Assembly: GCA_017411235.1 (NCBI GenBank)
Contig: JAFPMR010000078.1
Coordinates: forward strand, 1-6,895
Source of the DNA: Bacilli bacterium
GTDB taxonomy: Bacteria; Bacillota_I; Bacilli_A; RF39; UBA660
Direction: 5' to 3'
DNA: 6,895 bases
Shown here piece by piece: positions 1 to 6,263 of the stretch; position 1 is the first letter of the stretch; each line of letters opens with the position of its first letter. The translations under genes and the position numbers were made by a program. The notes under the pieces are model-generated. The model searched no databases. It was not told where the DNA came from and was given only the letters and a program-made list of their open reading frames with translations.

Positions 1-2628
1 AAATATTTCCATTAAAACTATAATTGGTAACGCCATTAAGAATAACATTAACATATTATGAGCACTAATTGGTTCTGTTCTTAAAATATGACTTAAGAAT
101 GGAACGTTCATAATAATTAATTGTAATCCGATAGAACCAAATATAGCTACTAAAATAAATGGATTACTAAATGGATTTGTTTTAAATACAGATTTCTTTT
201 CAGAACGACAATTAAATACGTGAATATTTTGCATGAATACCATTAATGCCATGATATAACCTCTAGCAACACTAACATCCATATTTAATTTCTTTAACAA
301 GAATACCCATACACCAAATACTACTAATCCCATAAAAATACCAGATAGCAATATTTCGCTAGTTAATAATCTATCAAAGACAGATTCTTTTGGATCTCTT
401 GGTTTATCGTCCATTAAATCGTCTTCTTCTCGTTCAAATGATAACGCTAAATCCTGTAAGCCATCAGTTACTAGGTTTAACCATAATAATTGAACAGCAA
501 TTAATGGCATTGGTAAATTAGTCATAATTGCCAAAACAAAGAATAATACTTCACATAAACCACATGATACTAACATATAGATTACTTTTCTAATATTGGC
601 ATAGGCGTTACGTCCTTCTTCAATACCAGAAACAATACTCATAAAGTTATTATCAATAATAATCATATTACTTGTTTCTTTTGCAACATCAGAACCGCCA
701 CCCATGGCAACACCAATGTTAGCACTCTTAATAGCTGGTGAATCATTAACACCATCACCAGTAACTGCAACGAATTCTCCGTTACGTTTTAAAGCTTCAA
801 CTATTTCTAGTTTTTGAATTGGTGTAACTCTTGTATAAACTGTTTTAGTCTTAACAAATTTATCAAAAGATATTTGACCTTTTGCTAATTCTTCATCAAT
901 TAAACTACCATTAGCTACTTCATCATAAGATTTAGCAATACCTAAATCTTTAGCAATTGAATAAGCTGTTAGAGGGTGGTCTCCAGTAACCATTAATACC
1001 TTAATACCAGCTCTCTTACAATTCCTAATACTTTCTTTAGCTTCTTCTCTAATTGGATCAATAAAAGCAACTAATCCTAAGAATACTAGATTAGGAATAT
1101 CTTTCTTTGAATATGATTCCTTTTGTTTAAAAGTATCTACCTTATTACTTGCTAAAGCTATAACACGATAACCTTTACCAGCTAATTCCTCATTCTGTTT
1201 AAGAATACCATCTTTATTAATCTTAACTACTTTATCTCCATCATACATCTTATCGCAGAATTCAAATAAAGTATCTACAGCACCCTTACAAGTTACATAA
1301 GTATCATCACCATTTTGATAGAAAACAGCTGAATACTTATTCTCAGATTCATAAGGAATACCACCGACAATTTGATTGTGTCCATAATCAACGTCAGCTT
1401 TTCTAGCTAAAGTTAAGAAGGCAATATCAATACTGTCTCCGAAACTAGTCCAAATATTATCAGTACATTCAATACCAGCTTCATTATTTAATAAACCCAT
1501 TAAAGCTATCTCATTAGCTTTTTCTCTAAACTCTTTAGGTCCTGTAATATCGCCATCATCATAATATCCAGTACCACTTACTTTATAAACTGTTCCGTTT
1601 GGCAAAATAATTTCTTTAGCAGTTTGTTCATTAACAGTTAATGTACCAGTTTTATCACTAGCAATAACTGTACAACTACCTAAAGACTCAACAGCATTTA
1701 ACTTCTTAACAATAACGTTTCTCTTACTCATTCTAGAAGACCCTATTGTTAATGCTAAAGTCAATGCTAAAGGTAAACCTTCTGGCATTGCTGAAACAGC
1801 TAAACTTACAACTGACATAAATACTTCATCAATCTTATATCCCTTAACAGATAAAAGAATAACCAAAATAATTGATACAGCAACAATTAAAACACTTATT
1901 TGTTTTGTAAACTTATTCATTCTAACAGTTAATGGTGATGGAGCTTCATCAGCTTCATTAACCTTCTCTGCTATCTTACCTATTTCTGTATCAGCTCCTG
2001 TACTAGTAACAACACAAGTTCCTCTACCTGTAATAACACTAGTACCAGCATATACCATATTCTTACTATCACTAATCGCTTTTACATCTGCACTAACTAA
2101 TGCATTCTTTGAACTCTCAATAGATTCACCTGTAAGAATAGATTCATCAATACATAAATTACTAGAAGATATTAATCTAGCATCAGCAGATACCTTACAT
2201 CCAGAACTAAGTAAAACAACATCACCTACTACAAGATTACTAGCATCTATTTGTCTTTCTTTACCATCTCTTATAACATCTACTTGTACTTTAATCATGT
2301 TAGCTAAAGCTTCAGCACTCTTATTAGCTTTCCATTCTTGAACAGTACCCATAATAGCATCAACCATTATGATAAAGATAATAGCTATAGCATCAGTATA
2401 TTCTTTAATAAAAATAGATAATATTGCTGCCGCTATCATTATCATGGTAATAGCATTATAGAATTGCATAAAAAAAATCTTTAATATACTATCTTTTTCT
2501 TTTTTAGGTAATTCATTAGGTCCATACTTTAGAAGTCTTTCTTTAGCTTCCTTATTACTTAGCCCTTCCTTACTAGTTCCAAGCCTTTCATATAATTCCT
2601 TTTCATTCATTTGTTGGTAATCTTTCAT
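1..2628 (-). CDS. Type II P-type ATPase, calcium-transporter type (3' end outside window)
   Basis: Membrane pump that uses ATP to move a divalent cation, probably Ca2+ and possibly Mn2+, out of the cytoplasm. 876 residues are visible in one open frame with no stop, so only the extreme C-terminus is missing (family about 880-910). Visible elements in order: an N-terminal cation-ATPase domain; M1-M2 (about 57-96); the actuator loop with TGES (166-169); M4 with PEGLP (Glu283); the phosphorylation motif DKTGTLT (Asp325); KGA in the nucleotide domain (448-450); TGD (548-550); GDGVND (624-629); then M5-M10, with M6 carrying Asn718, Thr721 and Asp722. Glu283, Asn718 and Asp722 match SERCA site II. 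The site I Asn of M5 is Gly690, while Glu693 is kept. The ATG start follows GAGGAGG with good spacing. It has its own promoter and looks monocistronic at this end. Class is sure; the exact ion is not. Confidence 0.93.
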   Translation of the reverse strand, partial: MKDYQQMNEKELYERLGTSKEGLSNKEAKERLLKYGPNELPKKEKDSILKIFFMQFYNAITMIMIAAAILSIFIKEYTDAIAIIFIIMVDAIMGTVQEWKANKSAEALANMIKVQVDVIRDGKERQIDASNLVVGDVVLLSSGCKVSADARLISSSNLCIDESILTGESIESSKNALVSADVKAISDSKNMVYAGTSVITGRGTCVVTSTGADTEIGKIAEKVNEADEAPSPLTVRMNKFTKQISVLIVAVSIILVILLSVKGYKIDEVFMSVVSLAVSAMPEGLPLALTLALTIGSSRMSKRNVIVKKLNAVESLGSCTVIASDKTGTLTVNEQTAKEIILPNGTVYKVSGTGYYDDGDITGPKEFREKANEIALMGLLNNEAGIECTDNIWTSFGDSIDIAFLTLARKADVDYGHNQIVGGIPYESENKYSAVFYQNGDDTYVTCKGAVDTLFEFCDKMYDGDKVVKINKDGILKQNEELAGKGYRVIALASNKVDTFKQKESYSKKDIPNLVFLGLVAFIDPIREEAKESIRNCKRAGIKVLMVTGDHPLTAYSIAKDLGIAKSYDEVANGSLIDEELAKGQISFDKFVKTKTVYTRVTPIQKLEIVEALKRNGEFVAVTGDGVNDSPAIKSANIGVAMGGGSDVAKETSNMIIIDNNFMSIVSGIEEGRNAYANIRKVIYMLVSCGLCEVLFFVLAIMTNLPMPLIAVQLLWLNLVTDGLQDLALSFEREEDDLMDDKPRDPKESVFDRLLTSEILLSGIFMGLVVFGVWVFLLKKLNMDVSVARGYIMALMVFMQNIHVFNCRSEKKSVFKTNPFSNPFILVAIFGSIGLQLIIMNVPFLSHILRTEPISAHNMLMLFLMALPIIVLMEIF

Positions 2629-2633
2629 GTGTT

Positions 2634-2640
2634 CCTCCTC
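2634..2640 (-). promoter_or_regulatory. Ribosome binding site of the P-type ATPase
   Basis: On the minus strand GAGGAGG lies five bases before the ATG at 2628-2626. It is a near-perfect anti-16S match and the strongest Shine-Dalgarno sequence in the window. It fixes the ATPase start. Confidence 0.85.
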
Positions 2641-2655
2641 TACCTAACGCTATAT

Positions 2656-2664
2656 ATTATACCA
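2656..2664 (-). promoter_or_regulatory. Extended -10 promoter of the P-type ATPase
   Basis: The minus strand reads TGGTATAAT, a perfect TATAAT (2661-2656) preceded by the TGn extension (2664-2662). With a 17-bp spacer the -35 position would be TTTAAA (2684-2679), a poor match lying inside the terminator hairpin of the upstream gene. Initiation would be expected near 2649, giving a leader of about 20 nt that is too short for a riboswitch. Inferred from consensus only. Confidence 0.75.
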
Positions 2665-2665
2665 C

Positions 2666-2689
2666 AAAAAAGCCCTTTTTTAAAGGGCT
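2666..2689 (-). terminator. Rho-independent terminator after the metallophosphoesterase gene
   Basis: On the minus strand AGCCCTTT (2689-2682) and AAAGGGCT (2678-2671) form a perfect 8-bp stem around an AAA loop, followed directly by a run of T (2671-2666). The ascending arm contains the last two sense codons and the first base of the TAA stop, so the terminator overlaps the gene end. It should close the phospholipase-like/phosphoesterase transcript and insulate the ATPase gene 40 nt further on. Confidence 0.88.
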
Positions 2690-3522
2690 ATACAATGTCT
2701 TTCGTATGTATTTTTATCTGTATCAATCACTACATAAGTAAACAATGGATCTCCTAGTTCACTTTGCCCTGCTTGAATACATATAGTATTTCCTATTTTA
2801 CAATTCCATACTCCACTTAAATCATAAGACTCATGAATATGACCATGTAATGACATATAAGCATTACTCTTTTCAATAAACTTTCTAATAGCTTTAGATC
2901 CTGCCTTACATCCATCAATACAATAATCTAAACCACTATCGCTAGGAGGATCATGTAAGATATATATTACTTTATCCCCTTCTTTTCCTTTAGGTAAAGA
3001 TTCGACAATATCTTCCATCTTAGGATATGTTTTTCTAAGTTCTCTCCATTCATCTACACTAATTTGTTTACGACATTTATCTACATAAATAACATCACTT
3101 TTTTGATAAGGCATTTCTAAACCTTCTTCAATAGCAATATGATCTTTTCTTTTAAAAGGTGCATCTAAAACATAACAAGAACCAATAAAACTAATACCAT
3201 TAGTGGAATATGGTTCTACTTCTACACTATGTACATTAGGATACTCCTTAATCATTTCATAATACTCTTCACAAGGTATCTCTAAATCATCATTACCTAC
3301 AATACCAATATAAGTAAGATTATTATCTAATAATTTCTTATAGTATTCTCTTAAATAAGTATTAATAAATTCTTTTTGTACTGGTATTCTTTCTTTAGCA
3401 TGTTTAGCAAATAAATCTCCACCAACTACAATAGTATCAATATTTAATTCATGACATAAATCAATTAGTTTTTCGTACTTGTTTCTATCTCCATGAATAT
3501 CACTAGTATATATAAACTTCAT
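2680..3522 (-). CDS. Calcineurin-like metallophosphoesterase
   Basis: Cytoplasmic dimetal phosphoesterase of 280 residues with no signal peptide. The superfamily motifs appear in order: SDIHG (Asp8, His10), GGDLF (Asp36), GNDD (76-79, Asn77), a metal-ligand His at 190 in an LHDPP segment, and GHIH (His228, His230). These are the usual two-metal ligands, so the enzyme is probably active. The third motif is GNDD rather than GNH(D/E), so the usual catalytic His is missing; YfcE-like and some archaeal members also lack it. The roughly 110 residues between GNDD and His190 form a larger insert than in minimal members. The substrate cannot be told (phosphodiester, nucleotide or phosphoprotein). The ATG follows GAGGTGAT, which lies in the last codons of the upstream gene, and the stop-to-start gap is 4 nt, so the two are co-transcribed and probably translationally coupled. 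Confidence 0.88.
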   Translation of the reverse strand: MKFIYTSDIHGDRNKYEKLIDLCHELNIDTIVVGGDLFAKHAKERIPVQKEFINTYLREYYKKLLDNNLTYIGIVGNDDLEIPCEEYYEMIKEYPNVHSVEVEPYSTNGISFIGSCYVLDAPFKRKDHIAIEEGLEMPYQKSDVIYVDKCRKQISVDEWRELRKTYPKMEDIVESLPKGKEGDKVIYILHDPPSDSGLDYCIDGCKAGSKAIRKFIEKSNAYMSLHGHIHESYDLSGVWNCKIGNTICIQAGQSELGDPLFTYVVIDTDKNTYERHCIAL

Positions 3523-3526
3523 ATCA

Positions 3527-4291
3527 TCACCTCATATACTTTTTTAATAGATAACCATAATTATCTATAAATACATCTACTACTTCTTTAACAAAAGAAT
3601 CTAAAGCTCTTTCTTCAAATATTATCATCTTTTCATTGCTCAATCTACTATAAATTTTATCTAATCTATTAAAGATATCATTTATTTTAGAAAGATCTAT
3701 CTCCTCAACATGACAATCAAAATCATTTCTTTCAATATAAGCTCTTAATTTATCTACATTTAAATCTATCTTAAATCTCTTAATTAAATAACTATCACTT
3801 CTTGAATATTCTTTATATAAACTTTGTTTACTTAATTTACTAAAGAAAGATTTTGCTTTAATTACTCTATCACTCTTTCTTATCTTAACGTAATAAAAAT
3901 TATCTGTTTCAGTTACTTTATTAAAACCAGTATCCATAAAAGTAATCTCTTTTGGTAAGAATACTTTAAAATAATAAAAATCTGTACATAGATGAAAGAA
4001 ATAAGCTAATGTTTCAATATGTTTTTTAATATCTTTTTCATACTTTTCTAAGAATACATCACAATTAGGAAACTCTAATATCTTATTAGTCTTTCTTCTA
4101 AAATGGGTAACTCTCTTACTTCTTTGAATATTTCTTTTATTAATAAATTCATTTAATGAATAATCTATATCTACTTGTTTAATATCAGGAATCATATTGC
4201 CTATAATAAATTTCATTTTATCTTCTTCATTTAGTTTTAATCTACTAATTAATTCCTTAGCACAAGCTGTATGACCTATATATGACGGCAT
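3527..4291 (-). CDS. Zinc-dependent phospholipase C-like protein
   Basis: A 254-residue soluble protein resembling the zinc-dependent phospholipase C / S1-P1 nuclease-like proteins often annotated as hypothetical in Bacillota. The N-terminus has the expected pattern: PSYIGH (His7), a GNMIPD segment (Asp36), a TH pair (His63), and FFHLCTD (His100, Asp104), a typical HxxxD metal site. The second half is basic and variable, with no further motif recognised. There is no signal peptide, unlike secreted clostridial phospholipases, so it probably acts in the cytoplasm and its substrate is unknown. I chose the ATG at 4291-4289 because AAGGAG lies 8 nt upstream. An in-frame GTG at 4300 would overlap that binding site. 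The family call rests on motif spacing remembered from the family, hence moderate confidence. It is followed after 4 nt by the metallophosphoesterase. Confidence 0.6.
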   Translation of the reverse strand: MPSYIGHTACAKELISRLKLNEEDKMKFIIGNMIPDIKQVDIDYSLNEFINKRNIQRSKRVTHFRRKTNKILEFPNCDVFLEKYEKDIKKHIETLAYFFHLCTDFYYFKVFLPKEITFMDTGFNKVTETDNFYYVKIRKSDRVIKAKSFFSKLSKQSLYKEYSRSDSYLIKRFKIDLNVDKLRAYIERNDFDCHVEEIDLSKINDIFNRLDKIYSRLSNEKMIIFEERALDSFVKEVVDVFIDNYGYLLKKYMR

Positions 4292-4299
4292 TAATATCA

Positions 4300-4305
4300 C
4301 TCCTT
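4300..4305 (-). promoter_or_regulatory. Ribosome binding site that decides the start of the phospholipase C-like gene
   Basis: The minus strand reads AAGGAG eight bases before ATG at 4291-4289. The alternative in-frame GTG at 4300-4298 begins on the last base of this site, so it cannot use it. This supports a 254-residue product over a 257-residue one. Confidence 0.8.
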
Positions 4306-4341
4306 AAATAAAAGTAACTAAATACTTCTATTTAGCTACTT
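4306..4341 (-). terminator. A/T-rich hairpin at the end of the 77-residue gene, terminator or attenuator
   Basis: On the minus strand a 13-bp stem with one G-T pair forms between 4341-4329 and 4324-4312, with a four-base GAAG loop. It is followed by an interrupted T-rich stretch (TTATTT). The TAA stop of the 77-residue gene is inside the ascending arm. The stem has only a few G-C pairs and the T-run is broken, so termination may be partial. I see no promoter between the hairpin and the next gene, which suggests read-through. Confidence 0.65.
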
Positions 4342-4565
4342 AATACTTCATCAATTTTAATATCTTCAAGAGATCCTAAAGGATCAAACGAGTACATATA
4401 TTTAGCACCTGCTACTTCTTCAATAGTAGCATTATCTTTAATTGTTTTACCCAGTTGACTAGTATCTTCCTTATTTGATCCATTAGAAAAAGAATAACTA
4501 TCTATAATGGTACTTACTATAAACAAAATAATAAATAGAATTAAGAGTATTATATTCTTCTTCAT
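4332..4565 (-). CDS. Small single-pass membrane or secreted protein, function unknown
   Basis: A 77-residue protein I do not recognise. A two-lysine N-terminus is followed by a long run of Ile, Leu and Phe (about residues 5-21), which is either a membrane anchor or an uncleaved signal peptide. The remaining 50-odd residues are hydrophilic, acidic overall and would face outside. No lipobox Cys and no Cys or His cluster is present. The ATG at 4565-4563 follows GGTGA with short 4-nt spacing. The gene has an extended -10 promoter just upstream and a hairpin at its stop codon, so it looks like its own transcription unit, possibly reading through into the phospholipase-like gene. A coding start, binding site and promoter in register argue that it is real. 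Confidence 0.7.
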   Translation of the reverse strand: MKKNIILLILFIILFIVSTIIDSYSFSNGSNKEDTSQLGKTIKDNATIEEVAGAKYMYSFDPLGSLEDIKIDEVLSS

Positions 4566-4590
4566 ATTTTCACCATATCTTATCTTATAT

Positions 4591-4599
4591 ATTATAACA
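4591..4599 (-). promoter_or_regulatory. Extended -10 promoter of the 77-residue gene
   Basis: The minus strand reads TGTTATAAT: a perfect TATAAT (4596-4591) with the TGn extension. The -35 position at 17-bp spacing reads GAGAAT (4619-4614), a poor match, and it falls in the last codons of the DUF4186 gene. Initiation near 4584 would give a leader of about 19 nt. No terminator hairpin was seen between the DUF4186 stop and this promoter, so the small gene may also be reached by read-through from the dfx operon. Confidence 0.72.
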
Positions 4600-4602
4600 C
4601 AA

Positions 4603-4974
4603 TTATTTATTATATTCTCGATTAATCCATTCCATAATTAATTCAACAACATAATTGACCTGATTATCTGAAAGTTCAGTTCCTTTACCTATATGATGCC
4701 ATTTTTCTAAACAACCTCTACAACAAGTAGCTGTCGCATGTCTTGCTATGAAAACCGGATGGCCTTTCATTGGTGTTTGTTTACCATCATTTGGTATATA
4801 TGAAGGTTTCAAATTCTTATTTATAAAATCATATGCATGCTCTCTTACTTTGTCCAAACCTTTTTCGTCAATATAAGAAATCATATATTTACGCAAATGA
4901 AAAGAAGATCTAAATTTAGATCTAGATAATTCTTCTAGTTTATTGTTTATAATCTTCTTTGCATTACTATTCAT
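4603..4974 (-). CDS. DUF4186 family protein
   Basis: A 123-residue cytoplasmic protein matching the DUF4186 family, whose function is unknown. Conserved family segments are visible: SRSKFRSSFHL (17-27), NDGKQTP (62-68), HPVFIARHATATCCRGC (72-88) and LEKWHHI (89-95). The grouped Cys84, Cys85, Cys88, His72, His79, His93 and His94 look like a metal-binding or redox site; that is inference. Length is full for the family and no residues seem missing. The ATG lies 12 nt after the stop of the lipoprotein gene, with a weak AGAGTG binding site in the gap, so it is the third gene of the dfx operon. Low expression relative to dfx is likely from the weak site. Family assignment is confident; role is open. 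Confidence 0.85.
   Translation of the reverse strand: MNSNAKKIINNKLEELSRSKFRSSFHLRKYMISYIDEKGLDKVREHAYDFINKNLKPSYIPNDGKQTPMKGHPVFIARHATATCCRGCLEKWHHIGKGTELSDNQVNYVVELIMEWINREYNK
4906..4923. repeat. 18-bp perfect palindrome inside the DUF4186 gene
   Basis: AGATCTAAA is followed directly by its reverse complement TTTAGATCT. It encodes part of the conserved SRSKFRSSF segment near the N-terminus, so it may be a by-product of protein sequence and AT-rich codons. An operator or a translation-limiting hairpin is possible but unsupported. Confidence 0.5.
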
Positions 4975-4986
4975 TTAATCACTCTT

Positions 4987-5871
4987 TTATGAACGTACTA
5001 TTACATATTGCATGCTAATAGTTACATTATCATAAGTAATATCGATATCGACATCACTTTCTTCTCCTTCAGAAGGATTAACTTTAGTTTCTACTTTAGC
5101 AATAGATTGATAAGATTCAGCTACTTCATCAATAATATATAACTTATCATCTGTTGTAACTAAATAATACTTTTCTTTATTTTCCTTTTCTGCATATATA
5201 ACATATTTAGCAGTTAATTCTTCCTTAGTAGCTTTATCTTTGATAGCAACATCATTAACAAGAACTTTACCATCATCATAAACTACTACATTATCATTTA
5301 ATTTACTATCAGTTACTCCATAGCAAACAGGCATCATATAATATACCTTATCTTCAAATTTCTTGATTGCTACAGCGCCTTCTTCATTATTTTCAAAGTA
5401 AAGAATACCTTTTTCAGTTTCAATAACATATTGAGATAAACCATGACAAGCATTAGAACCACCATGATCTACATAGTAAGTACCGATTCTTTTAATCTTA
5501 TCTTCAGTTTTCATAATAGAATAATTACCCTTATGATAACGATATAAAGTACCATCAAGTCCTAAAACATAAGAATCACCATCGTCATACGTTTCAATGT
5601 TATTATTAACTTCATAGCCTTGAACCATGTTGCCTCTAATATTAACTGTTCTAGGAGTTTCTTCCCATTTTATATTAAGACCATGTTGCTTTAATTCAGC
5701 AACATTAATAAACTCTTGATGTACATTAGTACCTGCAGCAAAGTCTATTTCTTTTTCAAATATTTCTTTTACTTCTTCAGGTGTTTTATTCTTTACTTCT
5801 TCTTCCTTTTTGCCACATCCTACGATTAGTAGAAAAGCAATTAATAGTAATAAATATTTAACTTTCTTCAC
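4987..5871 (-). CDS. Lipoprotein with repeated beta-strand segments, function unknown
   Basis: A 294-residue predicted lipoprotein. The N-terminus is MKKVK, then a hydrophobic stretch (6-17) and a lipobox IVGC with Cys19 as the lipidation site, followed by a charged Lys/Glu linker, so it should sit on the outer face of the membrane. Residues about 100-260 hold several short segments of the form strand, DG or DK turn, strand (LGLDGTLYRY, IETEKGILYF, VYDDGKVLV, VTTDDKLYII), suggesting a small beta-propeller-like fold. Cys142 and Cys183 could pair or bind metal. I do not recognise the family. The start is a GTG that overlaps the dfx TAG stop by one base (TAGTG) and follows AAGGA. An ATG at 5889 would add six residues but has no binding site and overlaps dfx by 19 bases. 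Second gene of the dfx operon, with expression probably coupled to dfx. Confidence 0.82.
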   Translation of the reverse strand: MKKVKYLLLLIAFLLIVGCGKKEEEVKNKTPEEVKEIFEKEIDFAAGTNVHQEFINVAELKQHGLNIKWEETPRTVNIRGNMVQGYEVNNNIETYDDGDSYVLGLDGTLYRYHKGNYSIMKTEDKIKRIGTYYVDHGGSNACHGLSQYVIETEKGILYFENNEEGAVAIKKFEDKVYYMMPVCYGVTDSKLNDNVVVYDDGKVLVNDVAIKDKATKEELTAKYVIYAEKENKEKYYLVTTDDKLYIIDEVAESYQSIAKVETKVNPSEGEESDVDIDITYDNVTISMQYVIVRS

Positions 5872-6236
5872 TACATTTCCTTCTTCCATAAACCATGTAG
5901 ATTACAATAAGCGTATACTACCATACCTTCTTCATAATCAAAGAAAGCTTCTGGTTTATCTCCAGGTTTATAAAAATATTTAACAACACTATCATTATAT
6001 TCTGCAGCAATCCAAGGAATATAATGTTCTTCAGTCATCGGATGTTCTACCTCTCCAACTCTAACATATAAATGATCTCCTTGTATTTCACAGAAAGGAA
6101 CATGTTTTTCAACTGCTGCATCAACACTTCCAGGAACTAATTCCTTCATTAGTTCGCCACAACAAGTTAATGAATCACACTTTTCATCTAATACTTCTAC
6201 TAGTTCCCCACATTTCATACATTTAAAAATCTTCAT
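5871..6236 (-). CDS. dfx: Desulfoferrodoxin (superoxide reductase, two-iron-centre type)
   Basis: Cytoplasmic non-haem iron enzyme that reduces superoxide to hydrogen peroxide without releasing oxygen, typical of anaerobes. The 121 residues cover both domains. The N-terminal desulforedoxin-like domain has Cys6, Cys9, Cys25 and Cys26 for the rubredoxin-like centre I. The C-terminal domain has EKHVP (Glu43, Lys44, His45), HPM (His65), His71, and CNLHGLW (Cys111, His114) for the Fe(His)4Cys centre II. All iron ligands and the catalytic Glu/Lys are present, so the enzyme should be active. The length is near that of known desulfoferrodoxins. The ATG follows AGGAG at a spacing of 7, just downstream of an extended -10. 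It is the first gene of a three-gene operon with the lipoprotein and DUF4186 genes. No rubredoxin electron donor is encoded in this window. Confidence 0.96.
   Translation of the reverse strand: MKIFKCMKCGELVEVLDEKCDSLTCCGELMKELVPGSVDAAVEKHVPFCEIQGDHLYVRVGEVEHPMTEEHYIPWIAAEYNDSVVKYFYKPGDKPEAFFDYEEGMVVYAYCNLHGLWKKEM
5878..5883 (-). promoter_or_regulatory. Ribosome binding site that decides the GTG start of the lipoprotein
   Basis: The minus strand reads GAAGGA inside the last codons of dfx, six bases before GTG at 5871-5869. GTG overlaps the dfx TAG stop by one base, a classic translational coupling arrangement. With this start the protein begins MKKVK, a normal signal-peptide N-terminus. Confidence 0.8.
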
Positions 6237-6243
6237 ATTATCA

Positions 6244-6248
6244 CTCCT
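6244..6248 (-). promoter_or_regulatory. Ribosome binding site of dfx
   Basis: AGGAG on the minus strand, seven bases before the ATG at 6236-6234. It lies only about seven bases after the -10 hexamer, so it may sit at the very 5' end of the mRNA. Confidence 0.8.
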
Positions 6249-6254
6249 AATCTA

Positions 6255-6263
6255 ATTTTATCA
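6255..6263 (-). promoter_or_regulatory. Extended -10 promoter of the dfx operon
   Basis: The minus strand reads TGATAAAAT: TAAAAT (6260-6255, five of six bases) with a TGn extension. An overlapping alternative is TATGAT at 6265-6260. The -35 region falls in the hairpin ending the cation-efflux gene and has no good match. Initiation would be at about 6248-6253, leaving a leader of only about 12-17 nt before the ATG. Confidence 0.62.

Noticed and set aside
1..2628. The ATPase gene might be a broken or frameshifted pseudogene
   Set aside because: I read the frame across the catalytic core and membrane segments without finding a stop or frame change, and all catalytic motifs are present. It is cut only by the window edge.
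2629..2679. Mn2+ or Mg2+ riboswitch before the ATPase
   Set aside because: The predicted leader is about 20 nt and the whole gap about 51 nt, much too short for a yybP-ykoY or M-box element.
4298..4300. GTG start for the phospholipase C-like gene
   Set aside because: It begins on the last base of the AAGGAG site, whereas ATG at 4291-4289 has ideal spacing from it.
5887..5889. ATG start for the lipoprotein gene
   Set aside because: No binding site precedes it, it lengthens the overlap with dfx, and it puts acidic residues ahead of a normal signal peptide.
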